DNA of 64,000 nucleotides from Oceanobacillus senegalensis (GTDB lineage Bacteria > Bacillota > Bacilli > Bacillales > Amphibacillaceae), in assembly GCF_900176885.1 (NCBI RefSeq), contig NZ_LT839648.1, positions 1,391,049 to 1,455,048 on the forward strand, given 5' to 3'. A model generated the notes under the pieces. It had not been told where the DNA came from. It saw only the letters and a program-made list of their open reading frames with translations, and did not search any database. Positions 19,385 to 29,737 of the stretch are shown here, piece by piece (positions within the stretch are counted from its first letter, which is position 1; the number at the start of each line of letters is the position of its first letter). Position numbers and translations under genes: made by a program.

Positions 19385-20308
19385 TTACTCTTCATCAAAT
19401 AAATTCATGCTTAAATAACGTTCTCCTGTGTCTGGTGCTAGACAAACTACTCGTTTTCCCTTCCCTAGTTTTTTCGCCACTTCCATTGCAGCATAAACTG
19501 CTGCTGCCCCTGATGGTCCGATGAATATCCCTTCTAATCTTGCTAATTTCCTTAATGTAGTAATGGCATCATCGTCTTGGATTTTGATAATTTCGTCATA
19601 TACGTTTGTATTCAAAATACTAGGAATGAAACCAGGACTAGTTCCAACTAACTTATGTTTTCCAGGTTTTCCTCCCGATAAGACTGGTGAACCCTGAGGC
19701 TCTACTACTGCTACGTGCAAATTAGAAATCCTTTCTTTTAATGTTTCACCAGTACCTGTTACCGTACCGCCAGTTCCAGCTGTGCATACGAAAGCATCTA
19801 ATTGATCATCCATTTGTTCAAGAATTTCTTTTGCAGTTGTTGTACGGTGGATATCGGGATTTGCTTCATTTTCAAATTGTTGAGGAATAAAACTTCCAGG
19901 AATTTTTTCTTGAAGTTCTTTAGCCTTTCTTATGCAGCCAGGCATCTTTTCCTCACTAGGTGTTAAGACGATTTCAGCACCATATGCTTGGAGAATGTTT
20001 CTTCGCTCCATTGTACTGTTGTCAGGCATAACTAATATTGCTTTATACCCTCTTGCTGCAGCATTCATGGCTAAGCCAATACCTGTGTTTCCACTAGTAG
20101 GTTCAATAATGGTATCACCAGGTTTTATGTATCCTTCTTCCTCCGCAACTTTAATCATATTAAACGCTGCGCGATCCTTTACACTTTTACTTGGATTAAA
20201 CATTTCTAGCTTTAGATAAATATCAGCTGCATCCTCTGGTACGATTTTATTTAATTTAACAATCGGCGTTTCACCAATTAACTCTGATACATTTTCAACC
20301 ACTCTCAC
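19385..20308 (-). CDS. cysK: Cysteine synthase family protein (O-acetylserine sulfhydrylase)
   Basis: A fold-type II PLP enzyme of 307 residues, expected to make cysteine from O-acetylserine and sulfide. Lys44 in NPSKSVKDRAA binds PLP, EPTSGNTGIGLA holds the substrate, and TAGTGGTVTGTG binds the phosphate. Bacilli carry paralogues (CysK, YtkP), and I cannot tell which this is. The start is GTG, after AGGG. No SAM riboswitch or T-box is apparent in the 250-base leader. Confidence 0.88.
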   Translation of the reverse strand: MRVVENVSELIGETPIVKLNKIVPEDAADIYLKLEMFNPSKSVKDRAAFNMIKVAEEEGYIKPGDTIIEPTSGNTGIGLAMNAAARGYKAILVMPDNSTMERRNILQAYGAEIVLTPSEEKMPGCIRKAKELQEKIPGSFIPQQFENEANPDIHRTTTAKEILEQMDDQLDAFVCTAGTGGTVTGTGETLKERISNLHVAVVEPQGSPVLSGGKPGKHKLVGTSPGFIPSILNTNVYDEIIKIQDDDAITTLRKLARLEGIFIGPSGAAAVYAAMEVAKKLGKGKRVVCLAPDTGERYLSMNLFDEE

Positions 20309-20560
20309 TGTTAAACCCTACTTTCTATTCTGTAACATCTATTATAATTTTACCTTTCATCATATAGTTCAATTATAACGGTTATCTTAGTTCATTTCCA
20401 TTATTTATATTTATTCCCCATGGGTATACTCGGTTTATTCCTTTTCATGATTCACTTGTGGCGAATAACAAAATGTAGGTGCCTATCCCCATTGAATAAT
20501 TTTAATACGAATGAAGAACGATAGGATTAAGATGAGGATAAATAGGAGGAGTCGTATGTC

Positions 20561-21694
20561 ATGAAGGCTGTAACATACCAGGGAAAATATAATGTTGGTG
20601 TTAAAAATGTAGCTGATCCTGTAATAAAAGAAGCAGAGGACGTCATTATACGAATTACTTCCACAGCGATTTGTGGCTCGGATTTACATCTATACCAAGG
20701 GAATATGCCCATACCAATGAATTATATTATTGGGCATGAACCAATGGGAATAGTAGAAGAGGTCGGACCAGACGTAACAAAGGTTAAAAAAGGAGATCGG
20801 GTGGTTATACCATTTACTGTAGCCTGTGGAAATTGCCATTACTGTAACCAACATCTGGAAAGTCAATGCGACCATTCCAATCCACACTATGATTCAGGAG
20901 GATATTTTGGTTATACAGAGAAATTTGGAAATTATCCGGGTGGGCAAGCTGAATACCTTCGTGTTCCTTTTGGCAATTATACCCCCTTTGTAATACCTGA
21001 AGATTGTGAGCTCGATGATGAGCATCTCTTATTTTTATCGGATGTTCTACCAACCGCTTATTGGAGTGTGGAACATGCAGGAGTCAAGCCAGGGGATACT
21101 GTAATTGTTTTAGGATGTGGACCAATTGGGTTAATGGCACAGAAATTTGCATGGCAAAAAGGGGCTGAACGAGTAATAGCCATTGATCATTATGATTATC
21201 GTCTAAACCATTCCAAGAATATGAATAAAACAGAAATATTTGATTTTACCCAGTATGAAGATATGGGTGAGAAATTAAAAGAGTTAACGAAGGGTGGCGC
21301 AGATGTTGTTATTGATTGTGTTGGAATGGATGGGAAAAAGTCGCCACTAGAATTTGCAGAACAAAAGCTGAAGCTTCAAGGTGGGACGCTTGGTCCTATA
21401 CAAATTGCGACCAAAGCAGTTCGCAAGGCTGGAATCGTTCAGCTAACAGGAGTTTATGGAGGTTTATATAATATGTTTCCACTCGGCCCCTTTTTTACGA
21501 GAAATATTACCTTAAAAATGGGACAAGCCCCTGCACGTGCTTACATGCAGGAGCTTTACAATCAAATAGTGGATGAAAAGTTCGATCCAACCGATATTAT
21601 AACCCATTGCCTTCCATTAGATAAGGCAGATAAAGCTTATGATATGTTTAATTCGAGGACGGATAATTGTATCAAAGTAGTTCTTAAACCGTAG
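20561..21694 (+). CDS. Zinc-dependent alcohol dehydrogenase (AdhB/formaldehyde dehydrogenase-like)
   Basis: A medium-chain dehydrogenase of 377 residues. Catalytic zinc ligands are in AICGSDLH and GHEPMG; structural zinc cysteines are in CGNCHYCNQHLESQC; VLGCGPIGLMAQ binds NAD. The extra segment after the structural zinc (YFGYTEKFGNYPGGQAEYLRV) matches the glutathione-independent formaldehyde dehydrogenase/AdhB subgroup. The natural substrate is uncertain. ATG follows AGGAGGAG. Its end overlaps the convergent exonuclease gene by 11 bases. Confidence 0.88.
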   Translation: MKAVTYQGKYNVGVKNVADPVIKEAEDVIIRITSTAICGSDLHLYQGNMPIPMNYIIGHEPMGIVEEVGPDVTKVKKGDRVVIPFTVACGNCHYCNQHLESQCDHSNPHYDSGGYFGYTEKFGNYPGGQAEYLRVPFGNYTPFVIPEDCELDDEHLLFLSDVLPTAYWSVEHAGVKPGDTVIVLGCGPIGLMAQKFAWQKGAERVIAIDHYDYRLNHSKNMNKTEIFDFTQYEDMGEKLKELTKGGADVVIDCVGMDGKKSPLEFAEQKLKLQGGTLGPIQIATKAVRKAGIVQLTGVYGGLYNMFPLGPFFTRNITLKMGQAPARAYMQELYNQIVDEKFDPTDIITHCLPLDKADKAYDMFNSRTDNCIKVVLKP

Positions 21695-22559
21695 CTTTTA
21701 GTAATTTATTGAAATGATTAAACTCAAGCTCGGAAAATTTATGACGTACTTTGGCTTCATCCAATTGCCAAATGGCCTCATCAAGTGAACAGTTTACTGG
21801 TACATCACATTTAATCTCAGCAAGTGTTCTTGATAGATGTAGCATATCCAAATTATTTTTGATTTTTGTTTGAATCCCTTTTGATAGGTTATCTATATTT
21901 TCCAATACGTTATCAATGGATTCATATTCCTGGAGTAATTTTAGAGCTGTCTTTTCTCCAATTCCTTTTACTCCAGGATAATTATCAGACGTATCTCCCA
22001 TTAAGCCTTTCATATCTATTATTTGTTTAGGAAAAACTCCTTTTTTCTCATAAAAGTTATCCATGGAAAATACCTCGTAATTCCCCTGTCCCTTACGCAT
22101 AATAGCGACCTGAATATTTGTATCGACAAGCTGAAGAATATCCTGATCGCCAGTTAGGATAATAACCTCATGCTCTTTTGAATAGGATGTAGCCAGGGTT
22201 CCGATACAATCATCCGCTTCAAAATTCTCCAGACCAATATTCGGCATGTCAAATGCGCTAACAACTTCTTTAACTAAATCAAATTGCGGAACTAATTCCT
22301 CTGGCGGTGCATCACGATTTGATTTGTACCCGTCATATAGTTCTGTACGAAAAGTTTTACTTCCCATGTCCCAGCAGCAAATTGCATGGGTTGGTTCAAA
22401 TTTATCCACTGCATCTAAAAAGTAACGCAAGAATTGATAAATACCGTTTGTCGGGATTCCTTTGGGATTTTTCATGAAGTTTCCTCTAAAGGATGTAGCA
22501 AAAAATCCACGAAATAACAATGCCATCCCGTCCACTAATAAAATTTTATTTTTTTCCAC
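21684..22559 (-). CDS. ypcP: 5'-3' exonuclease/flap endonuclease (YpcP)
   Basis: A stand-alone homologue of the N-terminal PolA nuclease domain, 291 residues, involved in Okazaki primer removal. The metal-binding acidic residues appear in LVDGMALLFRGFF, the NFEADDCIGTLA segment, LTGDQDILQLV and MGDTSDNYPGVKGIGEKTA (helix-hairpin-helix). The start is GTG after AAGGAAG, 12 bases past the dynA stop, so the two are probably cotranscribed. Confidence 0.93.
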   Translation of the reverse strand: MEKNKILLVDGMALLFRGFFATSFRGNFMKNPKGIPTNGIYQFLRYFLDAVDKFEPTHAICCWDMGSKTFRTELYDGYKSNRDAPPEELVPQFDLVKEVVSAFDMPNIGLENFEADDCIGTLATSYSKEHEVIILTGDQDILQLVDTNIQVAIMRKGQGNYEVFSMDNFYEKKGVFPKQIIDMKGLMGDTSDNYPGVKGIGEKTALKLLQEYESIDNVLENIDNLSKGIQTKIKNNLDMLHLSRTLAEIKCDVPVNCSLDEAIWQLDEAKVRHKFSELEFNHFNKLLKATV

Positions 22560-22571
22560 ATTTACACTTCC

Positions 22572-25500
22572 TTAGATTCCATGCTTTTCTAATTCCGATT
22601 GTACGTTATTTTTCTTAGCTACTAGTACAGACATATCGAGTGTTGACTCCATCATTTCCTCATAATTTTTTACATGATTTTCGATAGAGCTGGTAGCAAA
22701 GTTCTTCATACGTTCTGCGATTTCTTTCCATTGCTCAAAATAACCATCCTGCATCACCAATTTATTTTGGTCGATATATTCCTTGGCAAACGGGGATAGG
22801 ATGGAATACAATTGATCCTTCATTTGTTCCTTTTCATTCTTCTCAAAAAAGGCTTTTGTTCCTCTAAAAGTCGTTATAGCCTTATCAAAAACGGACAAAT
22901 TTATTTCTTGAAAAGCTATCTGATATTTAGGTGTTTCTATATCCTGTTGAGGCCAGTTACCAAGGTCAAAAAGTTCATCCATTTCGATGCTACGACTTCT
23001 AATGGTTTCATAAAAATCATTAGCCGTTTCTTGCAAAAATGCTTCGAGTCGTAAGGATACGGCTTGCAATTCCTGATAAAGCTCATATCCAACATAATCT
23101 ATTAAACTCTCCAAATTAGCCCTTAATTGACGATGTGCTTTTTTTCCTGACTCTGTGATGGTTGTAGGATTGAAATACTCCTTAAACATATCATGGAAAC
23201 GAATACCTAATCTCTCATTTACATAATAAAGTTGCTTATCCATTTTATCACGAATCCGGTCATCATAGATAGATGTATCACTATTTACCAATTGTTCCCG
23301 AAGTGTATCCTTCTTCTCCGTTAGCTCTAGTCTTCTTCTTTCCTTTTCTGACTCATCCAAGTTCATCGATTGGATATAGTTTGTCAGAGCATGCAAGGTT
23401 CGTTTCATATCCCATAGTGCCGCATCAACTGTTAATGAAGCTAGGTCATGATTGATAAAGGAATAGAATGACTCTTCAAAAACGGTCATTTGTTCGTTTA
23501 ATGCTAGCTTGTTTTGTTTTTCTTTTAATGATTGTTTACTAGAAACAGGATAAAGTCTAGGTAATCGAATCCCTAGTTCTAATAATTGTTCTTGAACATA
23601 GTCAACTACTAAAGAAAGTTCTTTTTCGTCATGAGCTAAATCTGCAGCATTGACCATAAAGAACATTTTATCTAGCTGGAATGCTTCCTTTACTCTGCCT
23701 AATTGCATCAGAAAGTCTCTGTCTGCACGTGATAATGCATGATTATAATAGGTTACATAAAGAATCGCATCAGCATGTTTGATATATTCAAACGCAACAT
23801 TCGTATGGCGAGCATTGACGGAATCCGCTCCCGGTGTATCGACTAATGTAATTCCTTGATCGGTTAAAGCACTAGAATAATACAAATCTATAGATTCGAT
23901 ATAACATGCAATAGATTCATCGGTCACATAGGCTTCAAAGTCATCTAGCGTAATTTCAATTTGCTTTCCAATCGAATCCTTGTTTTGTTCGTAACCTTTT
24001 AAAAGAGCATGTAAATAGGATTGATACATTTTATTCAATTGATTGCTATTATGAATATTTTCCTTTTCCATCCACTGTAAAAGGGATTGGAATTCTGTTT
24101 CTTTTGGTGAAAACTTCTTCATCATCTGTTGCAAGTCATGTACTAACGTTTGGTCATCCTTTAAAGTAACAACAACCGTTCCATGCTTATATTTATCTGT
24201 TACAGGGCAAATTCGATTGACTGTAGCAGTAGTTGGATTTGGTGATACTGGTAAAGCATTCTCTCCAATTAAAGCATTAGCAAAGGAAGATTTTCCTGCA
24301 CTAAAAGCACCAAACAAGGCAATGGTATAGGAGCGGTTCGTTAATCGCTTGCTTTTTTCCTTCAAGTCCTCTTGAAGTGTTTCGAATCCAGGTAAGTCAC
24401 CAATACTGTTTATTGTTTTTTCAATACTACTTACAACTTCTTCAACGGATAATTGACCAGTGACTGTTTGCTGTGCAGTAGCATCTTCTCGTTTCCTTTC
24501 TACTGCTTCATCAACTTTATCTTTTACATTAAATTCAATAGGTTCATCCACGTGTTTAATATTTTGTAGCTTTTTATTTCTTGCAGATTCTATTCTCTCC
24601 CAATCGATTGCACTTGGATTTGGCTCGTCTAATAGAGTCTCCATGAGATGTAGCTTGTCTTTATATTCCTTATCCAACTGGTCTTTTTTCTGTTTATAGT
24701 TCTGTACTTGTTCTAACTGTGATAACCGATCCTTATAATCGTTTTCCTTCAGACGGTTCTTCTCTGATACTCTATTTTTAATTTGGGAAATGAAATCACT
24801 TAATTCCCGTCTATATTTATTTTTAATATCATTAGCTACCTCTTTGGTATAATTTAGCACATAATCTCCATTTACCTTTGCTCCAGGATTGATTAATTTG
24901 ATTAAATCCCTTTCATCGTATTGTATCTCTAAGGACTGAACTTGTCCTAATAATTCCTGATCATTTATTTCGTGTTTATCCAATAACTGGCCGAACTTTT
25001 CTCTTAGTTTCCATTGGATGGATGCTTCCATTGTTTCTTGTAGTGGATGTAAAAATTCATCTAATCTTCTTTCTTTTTCATGCTGTGTCTTTTTCTTGGA
25101 GGAAAAAAAACCTACCTTAAAATTGCTTTGTTGGGACTCTAAAAATTCATGTGCTTTGTCTCTCAGTTTAGCTGGCATGAGATAAGCGTTACTTAAAGTA
25201 CTTTGTAATTCTTCATTACATTCTCTTGCAAGACTACTAGCTTCACCTTGTAATGTCTTAAGATTTGTATGAATCTTTTCCATTTCATCCAAACGTTCTT
25301 CTAATTCCTTTTCATCTAAATCCGTATTTATCTGTGATTCATATGCATCCTTCAAGAATACTTTATGTTCTTCCACAACCTGCTTCAGAGAGCTGTTTAT
25401 TTCAATTGGTTGATTAGGATCACGACTCATCATTCGAAAAAGTGTTTGTTGAATCTCTGCAAATTGATTGTTTTTGACGGTTGGGTCCATTAATGAAGAA

Positions 25501-26216
25501 TAAAATACATTCACTGGTTTAATATTCCATTGATCAAAGGTTTGATAAATACTTTGCTGAAAATGTTTAAAGGTTAATTCTTCCTCATCATGCTTATCAA
25601 TTTGATTGATAATGACATAGTAAGGAATTCCTTTTTCTTGAATGGACTGTAAAAATTGCAGGTTTACCTCAGACTGAACATGATTATAGTCCATTACATA
25701 AAATAGTACATCCACTAAATGTAAGGAAGACTCCGTCATAATTCGATCCGCATCATCCGCTGCATCAATTCCAGGTGTATCCATCAAAGCACAATGTGCC
25801 GGAATAAACTGCTCACCAGTACTTATTTCAATTTCCTTGATATCGTTCTTGTTTTTTGAATACTCCTTGATTTGATCGATATCATACGGTTCCTTAAATT
25901 CCAGGATTTCATCATTATATAAATATACCCGAGCAAAACCCTCACCAGATGTAATTTTTACTACATTAGCACTGGTTGGTATTGGGCTTTTCGGCAATAT
26001 TTCTTCCCCAACTAATGCATTAATCATGGATGATTTTCCAGCCGAAAAGTGACCAGAAAAACTAATCAACCATTCATTTTTATCCCGTTTATCATACAAG
26101 TCTACTATTTTCTTAGCTGATGCGTGGTCTCCATTATCCATCATCAGTTTATAAAGAGCAGTTAAATGCTCTAATCCCATTGTTGATTTTTTACTTTTTA
26201 TTTCTATACTATTCAT
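22572..26216 (-). CDS. dynA: Double dynamin-like GTPase DynA (YpbR)
   Basis: A 1214-residue fusion of two bacterial dynamins that tethers and fuses membranes and protects against membrane damage and phage. Each half has a P-loop: GHFSAGKSSMINAL (about 55-68) and GAFSAGKSSFANAL (about 640-653), each followed by a switch Thr and a DTPG motif (MDTPGIDAA, VDTPGADSV). Long coiled-coil segments separate and follow the GTPase domains. The length fits B. subtilis DynA (1193). ATG follows GAGAAGGGG. ypcP follows directly. Confidence 0.95.
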   Translation of the reverse strand: MNSIEIKSKKSTMGLEHLTALYKLMMDNGDHASAKKIVDLYDKRDKNEWLISFSGHFSAGKSSMINALVGEEILPKSPIPTSANVVKITSGEGFARVYLYNDEILEFKEPYDIDQIKEYSKNKNDIKEIEISTGEQFIPAHCALMDTPGIDAADDADRIMTESSLHLVDVLFYVMDYNHVQSEVNLQFLQSIQEKGIPYYVIINQIDKHDEEELTFKHFQQSIYQTFDQWNIKPVNVFYSSLMDPTVKNNQFAEIQQTLFRMMSRDPNQPIEINSSLKQVVEEHKVFLKDAYESQINTDLDEKELEERLDEMEKIHTNLKTLQGEASSLARECNEELQSTLSNAYLMPAKLRDKAHEFLESQQSNFKVGFFSSKKKTQHEKERRLDEFLHPLQETMEASIQWKLREKFGQLLDKHEINDQELLGQVQSLEIQYDERDLIKLINPGAKVNGDYVLNYTKEVANDIKNKYRRELSDFISQIKNRVSEKNRLKENDYKDRLSQLEQVQNYKQKKDQLDKEYKDKLHLMETLLDEPNPSAIDWERIESARNKKLQNIKHVDEPIEFNVKDKVDEAVERKREDATAQQTVTGQLSVEEVVSSIEKTINSIGDLPGFETLQEDLKEKSKRLTNRSYTIALFGAFSAGKSSFANALIGENALPVSPNPTTATVNRICPVTDKYKHGTVVVTLKDDQTLVHDLQQMMKKFSPKETEFQSLLQWMEKENIHNSNQLNKMYQSYLHALLKGYEQNKDSIGKQIEITLDDFEAYVTDESIACYIESIDLYYSSALTDQGITLVDTPGADSVNARHTNVAFEYIKHADAILYVTYYNHALSRADRDFLMQLGRVKEAFQLDKMFFMVNAADLAHDEKELSLVVDYVQEQLLELGIRLPRLYPVSSKQSLKEKQNKLALNEQMTVFEESFYSFINHDLASLTVDAALWDMKRTLHALTNYIQSMNLDESEKERRRLELTEKKDTLREQLVNSDTSIYDDRIRDKMDKQLYYVNERLGIRFHDMFKEYFNPTTITESGKKAHRQLRANLESLIDYVGYELYQELQAVSLRLEAFLQETANDFYETIRSRSIEMDELFDLGNWPQQDIETPKYQIAFQEINLSVFDKAITTFRGTKAFFEKNEKEQMKDQLYSILSPFAKEYIDQNKLVMQDGYFEQWKEIAERMKNFATSSIENHVKNYEEMMESTLDMSVLVAKKNNVQSELEKHGI

Positions 26217-26539
26217 GTCTGCCCCTTCTCCTTATCCCTAACTTATCAACTATTATACGGAAGTTAAGGCGTTTATTCTAGGGGTAGTTCCAAAAGTATG
26301 GTAAAAATCAGGAGTGAAGGCGTCTTATCACATCTAATGTCATGTAGCGAATGACATCTCCTCTACTTAGTATACCAATCACTTGTTTACATAATATTAT
26401 TATTGTAAATAATAAGTTGTCTACTTGGATCTGCTCTCCCATGGTCACTATCACAATACGTACTTCTTCCTATTTTTCTAACAAAAGAAAAAGGAAACTA
26501 GATGCTTCTAGATTCCCCATACTAAACAAATATCCTCTA
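26217..26539. other. Intergenic region with degenerate repeat sequence
   Basis: No gene seen. From about 26284 the sequence (GTAGTTCCAAAAGTATGGTAAAAATCA) weakly resembles the left end of the MITE-like family. An inverted repeat ATGTCAT/ATGACAT spans about 26338-26358. Confidence 0.35.
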
Positions 26540-28072
26540 TTAAACAGGATAAATCCCGTGCTTCCTTTCTACACCTGCACCAACAATATTCGTATCATAA
26601 AACGAAAAGCGTTTGATAAGCTCCTCTCTCAGTCGGTCAGGATCAATGATATCATCCACCACCAACTCGGATGCTAATCGATAAATATCAATTTCATCTT
26701 GGTACTCATTTTGTTTTTCTTTAATAAAGTTAACACGTTCTTCTTCAGGAAGTTTTTCTATCTGATTTGCATATACAGCATTAACAGCAGCTTCTGGTCC
26801 CATTACAGCAATTTGAGCATTAGGAAATGCTAGCACACAATCTGGTTTAAATGCCGGACCAGCCATGGCATATAAACCTGCACCATAGGCTTTTCTTACA
26901 ATAACAGAAATCTTCGGAACCGTAGCCTCGCTCATGGCGTAAATCATTTTAGCACCATGCCTAATTATCCCTTGTCGTTCTACTTTTGTACCAATCATAA
27001 ATCCGGGCACGTCTGTGAGAAATAGTAATGGAATATGGAAGGCATCACATAGCTGGATAAATTTGGCTGCTTTATCTGCCGAATCCGTAAAAAGCACCCC
27101 GCCTTTTACCCGTGGTTGGTTGGCGATGATGCCAATGGATTTTCCATTGACTCTCCCTAGCCCTGTTATTATTTCTGGTGCAAACTTCTTTTTTATTTCA
27201 CAAAAACTGTTCTCATCAATAACCAAATCAATTAAATCATACATATTAAATGCTGCATTCTGACTAGGAGGGATTAATTCTGATATAGATTTCTCGGAAT
27301 GCTTTGTATTTTGAGGCTGTTGTACCATTGGTTTGCTACGATAATTGGTAGGAAAATAGGATAAATATTTTTGAGCAAAGATAATGGCTTCTTCTTCGGA
27401 TTCAACAGATACGTCGCCAACACCAGATACGGACGTATGCATCTTGGTCCCACCCATCTCTTCTAAAGAAACCCTCTCCCCGATAACCTTCTCAGCCATT
27501 CTTGGTGAACCTAAATACATGGATGCATTTCCTTCAACCATTACGACAATATCACAAAACGCTGGAATATAGGCACCACCCGCTGCAGAGGGACCAAATA
27601 ACAAGCACACTTGAGGTACCCGCCCAGACAATTTAATCTGATTATGAAAGATTCGACCAGCACCACGTCTCCCGGGAAACATATCAATTTGATCTGTTAT
27701 ACGTGCTCCGGCTGAATCAACTAAATAAATCATCGGTATCTCTAATTTTAATGCCGTTTCCTGAATCCGTAAAATTTTTTCAACTGTACGTTTTCCCCAT
27801 GAACCTGCCTTGACAGTTGAATCATTAGCCATGACACAGACATCCCGACCATTTATTTTTCCTATTCCTGTAACAACGCCATCAGCTGGTAGAGAGTCAT
27901 CTATACCATTTGCAAAAAACCCATCCTCTATGGTCCTATCATCATCAAATAATAATTTCAATCGATCTCGTACAAACAACTTTCCTTTTTCATCATTGGA
28001 TTGGTGATATTTTGGCTTTCCACCTTTTGCAATTCTCTCCCTTTCTTCCTGGAATCTATGCATGGACGACAA
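26540..28072 (-). CDS. Acyl-CoA carboxylase carboxyltransferase subunit (YngE/PccB/MccB type)
   Basis: The 510-residue crotonase-fold protein moves the carboxyl group from biotin to an acyl-CoA (propionyl-, methylcrotonyl- or related). Both halves are present: GGAYIPAFCDIVVMVEGN with SAGARI in the N domain, and DVPGFMIG with KAYGAGLYAMAG in the C domain. The exact substrate cannot be told. The start is TTG, 7 bases after AAGGAGG. It follows a biotin carrier gene by 19 bases. Confidence 0.92.
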   Translation of the reverse strand: MSSMHRFQEERERIAKGGKPKYHQSNDEKGKLFVRDRLKLLFDDDRTIEDGFFANGIDDSLPADGVVTGIGKINGRDVCVMANDSTVKAGSWGKRTVEKILRIQETALKLEIPMIYLVDSAGARITDQIDMFPGRRGAGRIFHNQIKLSGRVPQVCLLFGPSAAGGAYIPAFCDIVVMVEGNASMYLGSPRMAEKVIGERVSLEEMGGTKMHTSVSGVGDVSVESEEEAIIFAQKYLSYFPTNYRSKPMVQQPQNTKHSEKSISELIPPSQNAAFNMYDLIDLVIDENSFCEIKKKFAPEIITGLGRVNGKSIGIIANQPRVKGGVLFTDSADKAAKFIQLCDAFHIPLLFLTDVPGFMIGTKVERQGIIRHGAKMIYAMSEATVPKISVIVRKAYGAGLYAMAGPAFKPDCVLAFPNAQIAVMGPEAAVNAVYANQIEKLPEEERVNFIKEKQNEYQDEIDIYRLASELVVDDIIDPDRLREELIKRFSFYDTNIVGAGVERKHGIYPV

Positions 28073-28091
28073 GTGATAACCTCCTTAACTA

Positions 28092-28304
28092 TTATTCTAT
28101 AATTGCAATAACATCCTCTTCGTTAACGAAATCACCTTCTGAAACTTTCATTAATACAATGGTTCCCGATTTCTCAGTAGTAACGGGGATCTCCATTTTC
28201 ATCGATTCTAGAATGACAATCTCTTGACCTTCTTCTACTTGATCTCCTTCCCTAGCAACAACTTTCCAAATACTACCAGCCATAGCCGCTTTTATTTCTG
28301 ACAT
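28092..28304 (-). CDS. Biotin/lipoyl carrier protein (YngHB type)
   Basis: A 70-residue single biotinyl domain with the ESMKMEI biotinylation site (Lys36) and the paired GDQVEEG/GDFVNEE hairpins. It is the carrier partner of the carboxyltransferase next to it. It starts ATG after AAGGAGG. No biotin carboxylase gene lies in this operon. Confidence 0.92.
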   Translation of the reverse strand: MSEIKAAMAGSIWKVVAREGDQVEEGQEIVILESMKMEIPVTTEKSGTIVLMKVSEGDFVNEEDVIAIIE

Positions 28305-28382
28305 TATTTATCCTCCTTTAAATAATGCTTATTCATAAAGCAAATTTTCAATCAGTTTATGAGGAATCTCTCTTAATACATT

Positions 28383-29525
28383 CTAGCAACCTAGTTCCCT
28401 GGCAATCACAAGCCTTTGAATCTCGGACGTTCCTTCACCTATTTCTAATAGCTTGGCATCACGTAAATATCTTTCTACCTCGTACTCTCTCATATAACCA
28501 TTTCCACCAAGTATTTGGATGGCTTGATTCGCACATCTTGTTGCAGTTTCCGTGGCGAACAGTTTGGCATATGCCGCTTCTTTTCGAAAAGGCTTTCCCT
28601 GATCTTTTAGCCATGCTGCTTTATATACTATGTTTCTAGCAAGTTCCACTTCCATAGCCATATCAGCTAATTTAAATTGAATAGCTTGAAATTTAGAAAT
28701 GGACTTTCCAAACTGCTTTCTTTCTTTCGCATATTGTAACGCCTTGTCTAAAGAGGCCTGAGCAATCCCTACCCCCAATGCTGCAATGGAAATACGTCCA
28801 CCATCTAAGGTATAAAGAAATTGATGAAAGCCTTTATCTGGATCACCTAGAATATTTTCTATAGGAACACGAACATTTTCTAATACGATTTCTGCCGTAT
28901 CCGAACCACGAACCCCCATCTTATCGTAATTACTGGAAATGGAAAGCCCCTTTGTATCCGTTGGGATAATAATAGAAGAGATGGTATTTTTTCCTTGTTT
29001 ATTTTTACCTGTCACTGCTGTTACAATCAAGGTATCTGCATAACTAGCATTGGTGATAAAGCACTTCTCACCATTAATTACCAATTCATCTTTTTCGCGA
29101 ATGGCTGTTGTTTTTGTTCCTCCGGCATCCGAACCAGCATTCGGTTCGGTTAAACCAAACGAGGCTAATTTTCCTTCACGAGTTAGTGGCTTTAAGTATT
29201 TTTGCTTTTGCTCTTCCGTACCGAAATAGTAGATGGGACTAGCCCCAAGGGATACAGCCGCTGCATAGCTTAACCCTGTACTCCCGCAAACGCTTCCAAT
29301 TTCCTCTACACTAAGCGCATAGGAAATCGTATCTCCACCTGAGCCACCATACTTCTCTGGAAATGGTAATCCTAGAAGGCCCAAATTTCCCATTTGTTTA
29401 AAAATATCTATTGGGAATCTTCCTTCTTTATCAATCTCGATAGCTCTAGGTCGAATCACTTTATCGGCGAAATCACGAACCGTTGCTTGAATCATTTGTT
29501 GTTCTTTTGATAACTCAAAATCCAT
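28383..29525 (-). CDS. Acyl-CoA dehydrogenase
   Basis: A 380-residue FAD enzyme that oxidises an acyl-CoA to the 2,3-enoyl-CoA. Family signatures are [44 protein letters not shown]-like ([20 protein letters not shown]) and the C-terminal [11 protein letters not shown] with the catalytic Glu. With the carboxylase subunits it suggests branched-chain (leucine/isovalerate) or related acyl-CoA catabolism, as in the B. subtilis yng cluster. ATG follows GAAAGAGGTG. The frame after its stop stays open for 17 codons. Confidence 0.92.
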   Translation of the reverse strand: MDFELSKEQQMIQATVRDFADKVIRPRAIEIDKEGRFPIDIFKQMGNLGLLGLPFPEKYGGSGGDTISYALSVEEIGSVCGSTGLSYAAAVSLGASPIYYFGTEEQKQKYLKPLTREGKLASFGLTEPNAGSDAGGTKTTAIREKDELVINGEKCFITNASYADTLIVTAVTGKNKQGKNTISSIIIPTDTKGLSISSNYDKMGVRGSDTAEIVLENVRVPIENILGDPDKGFHQFLYTLDGGRISIAALGVGIAQASLDKALQYAKERKQFGKSISKFQAIQFKLADMAMEVELARNIVYKAAWLKDQGKPFRKEAAYAKLFATETATRCANQAIQILGGNGYMREYEVERYLRDAKLLEIGEGTSEIQRLVIARELGC

Positions 29526-29630
29526 CGCAAAACACCTCTTTCATTTTGGCTTTTTCCGTTCTATTTTGTTGCTTTGATTTATGTCTTCACAACATTCTTC
29601 CAGAAAACAGCCATATTTTTTAGATAAACG

Positions 29631-29669
29631 AAACTAGGCAGCCCATCATAGGCATACCTAGTTTTTTTA
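29631..29669. terminator. Hairpin between parC and the acyl-CoA operon
   Basis: AAACTAGG pairs with CCTAGTTT around an 18-base loop; the T run is on the plus strand. Confidence 0.45.
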
Positions 29670-29737
29670 TTCAGTTCTGTATCTGAAAAGTGTTTTCCAG
29701 GTCATACAGAAAAGGCTTATTCTATTTTATTAACACA

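Noticed and set aside
20309-20560. SAM riboswitch or T-box before cysK
   Set aside because: No conserved T-box sequence (TGGNACCGCG-like) or S-box core and no leader terminator could be found by eye.
26351-26677. Plus-strand 108-codon frame
   Set aside because: It overlaps the carboxyltransferase gene antisense, has no ribosome binding site and no family features.
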